Shown one piece after another: positions 30,657 through 42,800 of a DNA stretch of 64,000 bases (positions are counted from its first letter, which is position 1; each line of letters begins with the position of its first letter). The stretch spans positions 418,596 to 482,595 of the forward strand of contig VXAU01002309.1 of NCBI GenBank assembly GCA_013399695.1. The letters are read 5' to 3'. Made by a program: the position numbers and the translations under genes. The notes under the pieces are model-generated. The model was not told the DNA's origin, made no database searches, and worked only from the letters and a program-made list of their open reading frames with translations. The DNA comes from Formicarius rufipectus. Its lineage: Eukaryota; Chordata; Aves; Passeriformes; Formicariidae.

Positions 30657-33557
30657 TGTGCCACTTTTTTATGACTTCGTATTTTATCTCAAACATGAGC
30701 ATGCAGTGTACAGGATTGATATGCTCTGAGCAAAGACCTAATTGCTAACTCAACCATAGCCACCAGAAAGTTAACCCCTTTCTTGCTATCCTCCCTCTGT
30801 ATTTCCCCAAGAATAGGCAAGTCACTCTTCTTGTTGACTTTTTTTTTCTCCCAAAGGAAGAATGGCTGGGAAGGTAGATGTGCTCTGTTCCCAATGTATA
30901 TCAACATATGAGTTTGCTATTCTCACAGCCTTAACACTCATTTGCTATAACAGGCTTTGGTACCTCAGTCCATGTCTGTCCAACACTTACATAGATAATG
31001 TAGCCTCAAACCTTTAATGGATGCCTAGGATTACACCATGTTGTCTTACTCAGTCCCTGGATTGTCTGAAAGTTTTTCATCATCTTGGCCAAGAACATCA
31101 GGCAACCCCTGTGCAATTTATTGCAGTTTATAGTTTCTCCACATGGATGTCACTTCCAAAATATTCATTAGAAAAATTAGTCATTTACAAGAAATGTTAC
31201 ATTTTTACAAGAAAATACAGCAATTATTTATTTAACATCTGGATTTTTTCACCACCACTTCATAATGGGGATGAGCCTGAACTGGAACACCTGATCTAAA
31301 CCCTCTTTCGACTTTTGGAGAATTTCAGATCCAAGTTCTTGATGGCTGGGATTGTCTTAGAGTCTTCCACAGCTCTGAGTACATTGTTGGCACTTAACAA
31401 ATAAACAATAGTAATCCAAAGTTGGACCAGAAATTAATAGCTAGACTGTATCAGTACTACATAAAAAATGTATACATCTTCCACATTACCCATGCTACGT
31501 CAAATGCTATGACTTCTTTCTTTTGTAACCATACATGACTGCAATTAGAAAATATAAAATTCAGCCCACAGCTCAGGGGGTTGCTAGGTGAAAATTACAT
31601 ACTTCATGTGATGTGAAGGATAATCCAAAGGTGTGAACTGGGGTGATGAAATGGCTTTTAGACGAGTGCTGCAGATCAACAATAACTTGAACTATTGGCA
31701 GCACCTGCTGCAAAGCCTGACCAGGCAGGGGCCCATTCTCTGACCAGCAAGCATACTTGGCTGGGAAGGAGCACGCTGCATAAGATGGCACAAGGCAAAC
31801 ACGTGACTGTGTCTCATCATGGAAGCTAAAGCAGTTGTCTCATTAATTCCCAGCTCTCAGAGTGGACAGAGAAGGTGGCTTGCCCAGACTGGATTTACAG
31901 GGATATAGCTTCACATCAGCACACTCTAGAGAATGAATACTTGGCGTGAGTAACAGAATTTTGCAAAGCTTCCCCTTGCAAAGCTATCACCTGCCAAAAC
32001 CTTCCTACTAACATCATCACTGCTTTACATGACTTGGGGTTTAGGCCACTGTTTGGAAGTGTTCAGATTTGTAAACTTAAAAAGGAATGATTGAAAAGCA
32101 TCTCACATTATCCTCCCTCAGGAAAGAGAAGTGCCCATATTTAATAGGGACCAGCCCAAATGAAGTAGTACAGTAGCATTTGTTGCAATCTGTATTGCTT
32201 TGGTCAAAAGGCTATACTACATTTTCCTTAGCATCTGCTTTTGGGTGTTTGGCCTTCTCTGTGCTTCACAGTGGAAATGAAGAAATGGTGAAAACTTGGC
32301 AGTTTGCAGAGAACAGAAGGAGAGAACATAGATGGAAAAGTGCTCCAGCAGAGGTGGAGTAATGGCAACTGATATGCAAGGGGAAGTCATAGGAAACAAT
32401 GTAATCTAACTTGTTCCAGCTGCCTGAGCAATCACAGGGACAGTGCCAGATGTAATATAGCTCTGGTTAGCATGAGCTGAGATCTGGGATAGCCTCCAAA
32501 AATAAGTTTGGGGAGAAGAGAAGCAGCAGCTTGTTTGTGAACAAAAGACTAAACTATTTGGTTGCTAAAATATACGCAAAGGAGGTATCCCTTTCCTTTC
32601 CTCCATGTGCAAATTGCATCTAATCTGGAAAAAAGACAAAGGGAAAAAATAATCCAGTTTGTGGTTGTGCTGAATTCATTTCATAAACACTGAAGGCCAT
32701 GATAAATGGGGAGGAGAGCTTGGGGAGTTTTATTTTGGTTGTGCAGCAGTTGAGTCAAATGTTTTAACAAATTGCTGCTGCTCTGTTTGAGAAATTGCAT
32801 TTTTAAAATGTGAATCAATTGAGACAGTTCACAACAAGTGAGCAGTTCTGAGATCCTCTCCACTAGGTGTATGGTACATGGATGATCAGTTTGCCCATGA
32901 CTGTGCTGTGGGATGAAACGCATGAGTTACCTTGGGACTAACTACCTAAAGTATAAGTGACCAAGTACGATGGCAACTAACCCCAGCCTCTGTGTCCAAG
33001 AAAAAGAACAAATAATCTTATTCTGAACTAAATTAATTTAATTAATCTTAATCTAAATCTATCTCAAATCACTTCATACTGTTCAGTCATGTCTATGACT
33101 GTTGAGTTTACCTTTCTCTTGAGCCATTTAGATGATGAAGGAAACCTAGGAATAATATGTAGATCAGATTGCCTCATCCATCCCATCACTTGCTTGCAGC
33201 TGTTCTCCACTCTGCAAGAGCATGGGCAGAACACAGAGTAGGCAAGACAGGCAGCAATTTGAATGTTCCTGCATAAATGTTTTGCAAAAGAGCGCTGCTG
33301 GAAGGATTCTTCTAGATTCCGTTTTCAGAGCACATTAAGAAACACCTTCAAGATGTCTTTCCGTTTTTAACTTCCTTGTTTTGTCCCCATGAGGGCAGGA
33401 TCCAGCTGTTCAATTTGCTTGAAGTAGCAAGCCAATCTGTATTATGTGGTTTGAAGGAAAGGATTCTGGTTTGGCTCTACTAAATTTTGAAGCAACTTGG
33501 CAATGATTGTCATTATTGGTCTGTATTAAAATGACAAAGTAGTAGGAGATAGGAAGC
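30653..33557. other. Intergenic sequence with a possible L2/MIR tail
   Basis: No gene is recognised. The segment at about 31355-31410 is annotated separately as a possible ancient repeat tail; the rest looks single-copy. Confidence 0.5.
31355..31410 (+). repeat. Possible ancient L2/MIR-type 3' tail
   Basis: CAGCTCTGAGTACATTGTTG, then GGCACTTAACAAATAAACAA, resembles the 3' end of old LINE2/MIR elements (AGTAGGCACTTAATAAAT type). It is short and diverged, and the call rests on memory of the consensus. Confidence 0.4.
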
Positions 33558-33660
33558 ATTATTATCCCCATTTTACAGAAAGAAAGGAAGACAGGGGGAA
33601 CTCAGACCATTTTCTTACTCCAGGGTCTTGGTCTGGCTCCATTCTTTCTCTGATACAGAA
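33558..33660 (-). mobile_element. MIR-like SINE relic
   Basis: CATTATTATCCCCATTTTAC, AGAAAGAAAGGAAGACAG and GGGAACTCAGACC follow the reverse complement of the MIR 3' half (ATTATCCCCATTTTACAGATGAGGAAACTGAG type), ending in a GGTCTTGGTCTGGCTCC piece. MIR-like relics are rare but present in bird genomes. It is heavily diverged. Confidence 0.55.
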
Positions 33661-33777
33661 GTCACAACTCTGAGGATGGCAGTGGGCATTGCAGTACCAT
33701 GGGCCTGCCACTCATCACCATTCTCAGCTAAGAAAACAGGGCGGGACTAGATCACTCAGTTCTGTGATCAGAGGGGG

Positions 33778-33882
33778 AAAAAAAAAAAAGGAAAACAAAA
33801 AATAAAACAAACAAAACGAAAACAAACAAAACCAACAAACGAACAAAACCAAACAAAGAAACAAAAACCAACCAAACAAAAA
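33778..33882. repeat. A/C-rich (AAAC)n-like low-complexity tract
   Basis: An A run is followed by about 90 bp of irregular CAAA, CAAAAC and CCAA units with occasional G. It is nearly free of T on this strand. Confidence 0.9.
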
Positions 33883-36800
33883 CTGAGAAGCAGAGTTAAT
33901 TCTTCAACTTAACAACAGAGTGGACTTCCACAGCAAAATCTCTACTCTATTCACAGTTTCTGAACACTACTGTCGTCATCCTTCCTGCAAACATGAGCAA
34001 TTAACATATACTTGTTAACGTTTGTAGAAGTTGCCATGTAATGTAGATATGGCTGTTTCTTCCCCCACAGACACAGTCTATTTGAGTGATAAAAGCTGTT
34101 GCTTTCTTATGGTCAAAATGCCATCAGTCTTACAAGTATCAGATCTGCGTTGAGTTCTTGTCACAGAAACACTTTACATTTATCACCTGGCATGTGCCAC
34201 CTCAGTGTCCTTTTTCCCAGAGACACCACTTTTGTGGAAATATTAATAAATGAGGAATTGTGTTTGTGTAATCTTGTGAAATGTTTTGACTACCAAGGTT
34301 TTCCTATAGCAGTTCATTAAAGGACATATAAAGTATTTAAGTTTACATTTTACAAAAAAATCAGGAATGTTCTGGCTGATAGCTTTCCTTCTATTGAGCA
34401 TCTGTTTCCTATTTTTTTAACAGTTTACAGCAGTGGTTGGCCAATTTTTTACTAATAGTTGATCTTAACTGGATCAAAACATTGTAATTTCTTAACAAAG
34501 GTTAGAGAGTGTCCTTCTAACACAGCTTCTACGGCTGCGACCAGCAATGTCTGTGGATCAACATCTGGTTTCAAAATATTAAAAATGATAAACACTTCCA
34601 GATACAATCCATCTGGCCTCCCAAAATTCTGCATCTGCCTAATTTTGCTTTCTTTTTAAAAACAAAACACAGACTAAGTTTGACTCTGCTACACTACTGA
34701 AGAATCCTCCTTCTTCTAAGTGTGGGGCAAAGCCTATGGTCGAGTTTTGTTGGAAGTGGACATCTGTATCTGCCTGATTGTTGTGTCTAACATCAGCTGT
34801 GTTAGCAATCAATGAGCGGAAATTCTTTGTTTGATTAGCATACGGCCTCTGGGTGAAACAGAAGGAAAACTGCAGTGAAGAAATCGTAGTGAACTGAAGG
34901 ATCACTGAAGTTTGCAGTGCTGGGTGTGATCAAGATATTTGCTTGCTGCCCATCTGCATCGTGTCAGTCCCCTCAAAGACAGCACCAAGCCTGCAGGATT
35001 GCTATCCAGCAGAAATGCAGTCATGGTTTGTGAATTGCTGCTTCGCTTCAACGTCTCAGGCTTTCTTGAGCAGCATATTCCTTGGCTCCAACACCTTGCA
35101 GACAGGTCTGCAGCACTGCAAGGGTCAAAGCAGTGGAAGGGGGACCAGCCCTCTCCCTGTTGGCTAGAGGTACTTCCTGCTGGATGGCTGCTGTTGCTGT
35201 GACTAAACAACACCAGACTACTTCCTCTGGCTTCTCTCTTCCTTTTCATTTTACATGCAAATTCAAGGATCTTTGTACCGCTGAGTCCCTGACTGTTTTA
35301 CCCAAACGGAAACTTGATTTGTATTTCATATGCACAGAGAAATAACAAGTCATTCTTGTACAGATAACTGTGTGCAGAGTACAAAATGTAATCGATTTTG
35401 TTAGCTTTTAAATAATGATTCTACTTAGTGTTCAACATTATGTATATAAAGAAATGGTGAAGTTAATTACATTAATTGAGATGTGGGAGATCAGTATGCC
35501 AAGTTCAGTTGAAGTCAGAAGTTCATCTTATCATTTTTGTGTTCCTCAGTGGTCTACTTTGCAATGAAACAGTATTTTTCCTTGAGCTTTTAAAAAACTG
35601 AACAGATTCCAGTAAGCTCTGAAGTCAGGACACTGAACAGGCCTTTCACCCCCAGCTGGAGTGCTCCAGTTTAAAGCTGTAGAGGTAATAAAGATGGGAA
35701 TTAACAGCTCTTTCATTCTTACAAGATTTTACTGGCTCTAATGAGAGTATCTTTATGTTAAAAAAAAAGAATCAACAGCATTTTTCCAGCAGCATTTTTC
35801 AGACCAGGACAATCTCCAAGAGAAGTCACTGCAAGGATCCGTACTGTGAATAAGTTCATAGACACCTGGCACCCCACAGTCTGTTGTACAATATGCCAAT
35901 CAAAAATAGTGGTCATACCCTCAATAGGATGGTTGAAAATGACAACCACAAAACCCAATATGTTCACTTCATTAAGGAAAAAATTCCAGTCAGGCCTAAC
36001 ATTTCATTGCATTGTCATGCTCTTTTAGTTGCATGTATTTCTAAATCCACTTCGAGGCCAGCTTCCTGGATAAACCAGAGACAGCAAACACCATTCTCAC
36101 ACCATACCTAATCTCTCGCAACTGATGTGGCTGTTACTGATGTAACAGTGGGAGTGATTATGGTTTGCCAGGTGCTAAGAAACAAAAGTCAGTCCGATCA
36201 TATAGTAAGCTGACTAAAACAGAAGTCTTTGGCTGCACTAGTTATTTATCATGTCTATCTAGATTGACATAGATGCAGACTATAAACTGGTGTGTGTATA
36301 TATATATAACTATATATTTATATATATATATAAATAAAAAGCTTGGGAAAAAATCCCCCATAGCAAACCACCAGCCATTAGTATCAAACAACCCTTCATT
36401 CACCTGCAGTAGCTACCAGAAAGCCAAGCAAAGAGGGCAGCTTCTTGAATGAGACTTAAGGCAACCCTGTTTCACACTGTTCATAGCTAGAACTTCCTTC
36501 CCTCCCCATCCATATTTTGAAAGAAATTCAAGCATAAACTACCTTCATTCTGAGAGAACTGATAGTTCAGTCTTGACAACAATTCTTTTAATTTCCAATT
36601 TAAGTGGTCAAAATAGAGTTTGTTCATTAGCAAAAGAAATTCTGAGGAAAATGTAGGTGTTGCTTTGGGGTTCTTAATGACCCTGAGCTCCCAAGATCAC
36701 AGAAGACAACCATCCCAGCAGTATCCTTGTGTCAAAATAGAGTTTAATTAATTTGATCATTTGATAACAAAACCATTTGATAACCATACATAATTCATAG

Positions 36801-37676
36801 GGTGGCAAGTATAATCATCATATGCATCATCCCTTGTTTTCACTTCCTATACTGAATATTTTTCAAATGTCAGTCTTTGAAGTCTTTTCCTTCTTTCCTC
36901 TTCTTTCCTACTTTCATCTTCTGCAATTTCATCTTGTGTTGTCTCGAAAAGGACATTTTCCTCCATTGCAAACCTAGTAATTTCACTGTGATAAGGGCAA
37001 GTGGTTAGATAGAAATCGTCATGGCCATTTTGTTTCCCATCATCAGCTGAGGAAAAAGAACTCTGAAGATGTCTGGGTTAATTTACTTAAAATTACCTGT
37101 GAACAAAATCAAAACCAAATTATGTTCTTTGATTTTTTTTTAGAAGGAGGGAGTAGATATTCGGTATCTTCTTAAACTATGACTGTTGACTGAACCTCTG
37201 CTATCCTGCCTCATTCCCACTGCTTGGAGGTGCAGAGGCCTCTACTCTCTCTGGCTTGCCTGGGCACCCATTTCAATGTAAGGGAAATTCCTATTCCTGA
37301 GCAGAATTGCTGTGGATATGAGAAGCTAGCAAGCAGTTTGATAGCTGTTGTGAGCCCTGCCATAGAGGGACGCTCCCTGAAAGGAAGATATAGGGGGCTA
37401 AAACTGGTAAAGAGGCTGTGAAATGAGTCAGGGTTCAGGACTCAGAAGAAATCAGAATTTTAAGCAGCTATTTCACTATTGGTGTGAGGATGAAGAATCT
37501 GCCTTCCCAGATGGAATGCAAAGGTTTAATCCTCTGATTTCTGAGAAATAACACTGCAGTGGTGAAGCAGCTCTTGCTCTTATTTTAAGATAGCAGACTC
37601 ATCAGAAAGAAAATATTTGGAGAAAGCATTTGGGGAATCCTAATATTGGTAAAATTATTAAAAAATAAATAATTAA
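33883..37676. other. Intergenic sequence, low-complexity TA tract inside
   Basis: I see no supported gene. Overlapping open frames at 34902-35345 on both strands have no recognisable domain. A TA-rich microsatellite lies at 36290-36345. Confidence 0.5.
36290..36345. repeat. Compound (TG)n(TA)n microsatellite
   Basis: GGTGTGTGTATATATATATA is followed by two further TATATA blocks separated by ACTATATATTT, ending in TAAATAAAA. Confidence 0.9.
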
Positions 37677-37702
37677 AAGATTACATTAAATAATGTAATC
37701 TT
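37677..37702. repeat. 26-bp near-perfect palindrome
   Basis: AAGATTACATTA, spacer AA, then TAATGTAATCTT form a perfect 12-bp inverted repeat. The centre holds inverted homeodomain-type cores (ATTA..TAAT). It may be a short hairpin, a dimeric binding site or a relic of a small inverted-repeat transposon. Confidence 0.7.
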
Positions 37703-39799
37703 ATCCCTAAAGTCTGCCTCACAGATATCTTTGTCTATTTAGCATGATTTCAAAAAAATGATTGACCTGTAGAGAGGCATTTGCCCTATATTGAGACAGA
37801 GAGAGTACTGCCTGAAGCTACAGACTTACTACCAATTATTTCACTTTCATAGACACTTAGATAAAACTGATTTTAGCTGAGATTAAGTTTGGCCAACTTT
37901 CTGGTCATCATTTTTTTCCTGCTAAATAAATTTGCTACCATCCATGTTCACTGAGAAAAGGAGGTAAAGGCAATATTAGATGTTTTCTTTGATCTCAGAA
38001 AATAATCAAGTACACTGCCTATTTAATCATGTCAACTTTGGAAACAGGAGTCTGAGACTTACTCATTGAGTCCAGACAGCAAAACTTTGGCATGATCTTT
38101 GTAAGAATAAGTGTTACTACAAAGCTAAGTATGCCTAAGCACCTCTATATGAGGCCTAAATAATTGCATAACTCAATGTAGCAAATGAGCTAAGAAAATA
38201 AAATAGTCTCAGCAAATAATTTAGTTTTCCTAGGCAGCTCACAAAAGGAAAACAACTAAATCGGTTATTTGCTGTTACTTATTGTCCTGTTCTTAAGAGG
38301 CTTTTTTTCCCTTCACGAAACAGAAATAGTTGAGTCAGAATCTCGTTCTGTTTCTGTTGAGACTAATAGCAATAGCATGACTTCCATAGTAAGGAAACAA
38401 ATCCATTTTGCCAGAGAAATGCTGTAAGAGCTTATCCATGTTCTCTGACATGTAGATAACATTAGCATTCAACCTTCCTATCTGATAACATTGTTTTAGT
38501 ATGAACTTCTTATTTCCTTGGAAGGTTTCTTGGTCTGACCTCAAGATTCCTGAAGAGTGATGGTCTAAAATTATTTCAAATAAGGCTTTATGAAAATAAA
38601 AGCAAACAACAAGAATATTACACTGGCTTCTAATTTATCTGCTCAAGTGTCTAGGTTGCTGCAAATCAACTTTAAATTGTGCAGAAACATAAAAAATAAA
38701 TACAGACTCTTTAATTTTCACAGTCAGCCTTCACTCAAACTTGAGCCAACTAAATGCTGGGAGACAGAATAATATCAGTATATAGATGATGAATTTATAT
38801 ATGCAAACATACAATCCAATTGCTAGAAGACTTTATGGAGACTCATGAGTATGAAAAATTACACCGATACTAAGAACTAAAGACCTTATTTGTTCATTGA
38901 TGCATTTAATTCAGTTCTTCAGTTGCCATTTAGGAACAGATTTCTGTCCACTCCATTTGTATTGCATGTTTCTTCAACTGTGCAGGTTCAGTCTTATAAT
39001 AAAGGAATATATTTCCTGCTCTTGGTAAATATTTAACCTTTTAGGAATCATTTGCACTTAAAAATTAGCTTGGCACAAATGCAGGAGAGAAACTAAACAC
39101 AGTAGCTGTTTCTGTGTAATTCCATATGTAGATATCGTTACTGAACATTAAAATCATCTGTTCATGGGTTTATTCTGGAATGTTGATTAAAAACTTCTGC
39201 TTCAGAAAAACTGCTTTGATGCAACCTCACATTTGGAAAAGTCCTTCTGATCTATATTCAATTCACATAAACCAGAAAATGAGACAAGATAGAAGAATTG
39301 CCTGGGCTGGCAGAAAATCATTAACAGAGATGCACAGGACAGTTGAGCCTTGATGTTTTAATTTCTAATGATTTCACTACAGATTTACTTCATCGAGCAT
39401 GTACCATTGATGAGCTCAGAACCATAACTTCTTGAAAGCAGCTCTGCCCTTGTCTACTTGATGTTACTTTTCCTCGGGGTAGCTAACAGAGGCAGAAGGT
39501 AAAGAAGGTAAAGTGCTTGTACCTCACACACATATATTATTATATTAAACTAATAAAGTGCTGCAATTTGGTCTCAGTTCTAGGGGCAATTACTTAGAGG
39601 GGTGATGAGGGAATCCTCTTGCAACACTCCACTAGTGCTAGTTGCCATCTTGTCCAGAGAGAGGGCTTCCTATTCCTTCCCCCAAGACTTTGGAGACTGG
39701 TCTTCTATGAGTACAGGACAACTGAATTAGATGAGCTCTCTGTGGTGTGAAAAAGACTACTGAGATTTCCTGATGATTAATCTTGATCATGTGCTTGTG
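37703..39799. other. Intergenic sequence, nothing recognised
   Basis: AT-rich DNA with no identifiable gene, RNA or repeat. Confidence 0.55.
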
Positions 39800-39845
39800 G
39801 TCAACCCCTGGACCAGATTTATGAATGATCCCTTCTGGCCTTAAC
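39800..39845 (+). repeat. Possible old CR1-type 3' end
   Basis: TGGACCAGATTTATGAATGA followed by TCCCTTCTGGCCTTAA resembles the 3' end of old sauropsid CR1 copies (GGACTAGATGA ... GGTCCCTTCTGGCCTTAA). No ATTCTATG-type tail is left. The short length makes this tentative. Confidence 0.4.
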
Positions 39846-42800
39846 TACGGGGAAATTTTGCTGCTCTCAAAATGCTCCTCCAAAGGGATCCTGGAGAATG
39901 TCAAGTTGCACAGTGTCTTCTTCAGCTCGTATCCATTCCAAAATACAAACACTGGCATTGTGCCTGTCCTGGTGACTGCGTTGTCTGCAGACATCTGGTT
40001 AACTACCAAGAAGCCCTTCAGATAATTATGGAGATATAAGAGTTGAAGTGAATGCGCTACAAGACCATAATGAACTACTGGCACTTAAGGCTTTATAGCT
40101 TACTGCTGGTCACGTGTACCCTTCTTTCACCCATTTCAGGCGAGAAGAGTTACAGGAGCATTTCTCTGTTTGCTTGTCTAAAGACAAAAATTCTTTGTAA
40201 AAATATAAAATATGAAAGCAAGCTGCCTGGTGAGGTCTTAAAATACTGGCTGCAAATCAAACACAAGAAAGGTACTGGTGAAGGCCATGTCACCCACAAA
40301 GAGGAACACAGTGATATTCAGCTTTGGAACCTTCCTTGGGCTGTAGAAACAAACCAAACATTATTTAGTCAAAATATCTTCACAACTAGACAGAGTTCTG
40401 CTTTGTTTTTGTATCTTAAATGTAAGCATTAGTGCAAAAGAGCATTGATGATTAAGTGAAGCTGCACATTTGCTTTTTGTACAAAAAGACTGTATTTTTA
40501 ATAAGGTCTATCCCAACCATGTCACTCAACAACAGTCCTTAAAAATAATGTCTCCTCTTAAAAATAGAAAAGGATCTAATAATATTCATATGGTCCATCT
40601 TGCTTAAGATGCTGCTTGTCCCTACAAAGTACAAAGTGATGGACTTATAAAACTAAGAGTTGGACAAAAAATTGACCTTGACCTCTAAGGTTAAATTCAT
40701 CATTAGTTTAATTTCTATGAAAAACCTGCTCACACTAGATACTGTTTTAATTGCTGAGTGTTTGACTAGGCTGAGACTATGGCCTATCATTAAATCTCAA
40801 TGAGGTGACTCCAGGATTATCATGTAGGTAAATATATTCCCCAAATGTCATCTTTACTTTCCATTAAGAAAGAGTTAAACAAAATGTTTCAATGGAAAGT
40901 TTAATAACAAAAGACATTTATGATGTTTACTTAAATTTTCTGGACCATTAAGTCCAAATGACATGAATTATTGAATGCTATATCTGGCCAAAAAATCTTT
41001 TTGACCAGTCTAAGTTTTACTACATGCTCAGCTGCCAGCATCCCTAGCAAAAAAATAAAATAATAATAATAATAAAAAAATTCAATGGTTAAATCCTAGT
41101 TTTCTCAGTGAAATCTGGATTCAGAATAGCCATTCATGCCAGAAGGTACCTTTTGAAGTTTACATTAACATGAATATTTATTTATTTTTCCTCTGTAACA
41201 ATGACACTGGTTGAAATAAACTGTTTAATTCTAAATAGAAAACACATCTGCTGTTTCTGCATTGTTTGTGGTTGCTGGAGGGGTGACAATTTAAACCAAG
41301 TAGCACACATGACATTTTAAGTGAGATGTTATATGAGGATTTGCAGCTGCTGTACTTTCTTATTTTCCTCATGCCTGACAGCACTGCTCCAGTGCACAGC
41401 CTGTAAACCTTTCTATCCCAAACATGCTTTCAAAGGGAAAGTTTATACATATCCTTACATATATGCACGCATGCATGCACAGATGTGATATTTTAGACAT
41501 GCTTGTTTTCATTTCTTTTGATCAGATGAATGTTTTCTACACTGACTGAGATCTTTGAGGCCACCACGTCACTGAGATGATTGGATTGGGCCACACTTTG
41601 TTCATGATTAGCTGACAAGCAGGAGTTTCAGAGCTCCAAAAGCAACCTGAAGTCAAGTCCTGACCTTTGGCATTGGACAACATGGCTCGCTTGGAGATCC
41701 AGCATGTACAGAGGACACCTGGGCTGTGATATTTTTGGTGCTGGAGAACCACAAGGTAGGTCCTGAGCCGGCCCTGTTGTCCCTGGCAACATCCCTGTTA
41801 TCTCAAGGCTGCTGTACAACTTTCAACAAACAGAGAGTGCTGTGGGATTGGGCCGAGGAAGGTAGTAAGGGGTTGGAAAGGCTGGCCCTGCTCCAGTCAG
41901 GGAAGTTGCAAGAACGAACACAAACACTGCCCCGACTTGCTGCTCTCATCCCCTCCTGTCTGCAGAAGCTTTGACACAGTGTGTTATCTATCCCACACCC
42001 CATGTACCTGCTGGCTGAGGAGGAGCCCTCGTTTGTGCCCAACAGCTCGCAAGTGTAGGTCCTCTTCACAAAGGGTGAATTGTACCTCTCAATGGCATGC
42101 TCCAGTGACAACACCTGAACTAGAGGCAAACTGTCTTCTCTCTTTTTTTTTTGCCATCCCTATAGTGATTTACAGTCAAGGACATAATACTTCTTTCAGG
42201 TTAATGAACTTGGCCCTAAATAAATGAAGGCTACATTTTTAAATCCTTTCCATAGTCTGGAAACTTTGCCTTTTCACTAGGCTGAGACAGTGAAACTCCA
42301 TTTGCTTGACTCCAGTGTTCCTACACTGCTTTAGATTTAATGAACCCCTGGGGTTTGACAGTGCAGCAGTGCAATCCACTAACAATAAAAACAGTGTGGG
42401 CTGATATTTGACTCCTATATTATGGCTGAGGAGATTAAAAAGCTCCTGAGTGGTGTGAAAAGCAAGTGCCTGAAGGAGGGTTGGAGACCATGAGTTCACA
42501 GTACATGGACTCCACTGCATTTTTGCTGATTTTTCTTGTTTCAGTTCAAAGAGTGGTGCTGGTATTTTATTTTGCTATAGATTAACAGAGGGGAGGCTTC
42601 CTATTTCTCTTCCTGAAAAAATACTACTTTGGATCTGAATAGAAAGTTGTTATTTGCTGTTATGGGATATTGTGTTTATTCCTGTTGTTTCAGCAAAGGA
42701 AAAGCTTCTCTTTCAAGCTTAAGAAATGCCTTGAGTAGAGCAAATTATTTCTTTGGGAGGGACAAGATTACAGCAAATGGCAAATATTAAAAAACAATAA

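Noticed and set aside
30446..30664. Minus-strand open frame across the CA repeat
   Set aside because: The product is a Val-Cys dipeptide repeat produced by the microsatellite.
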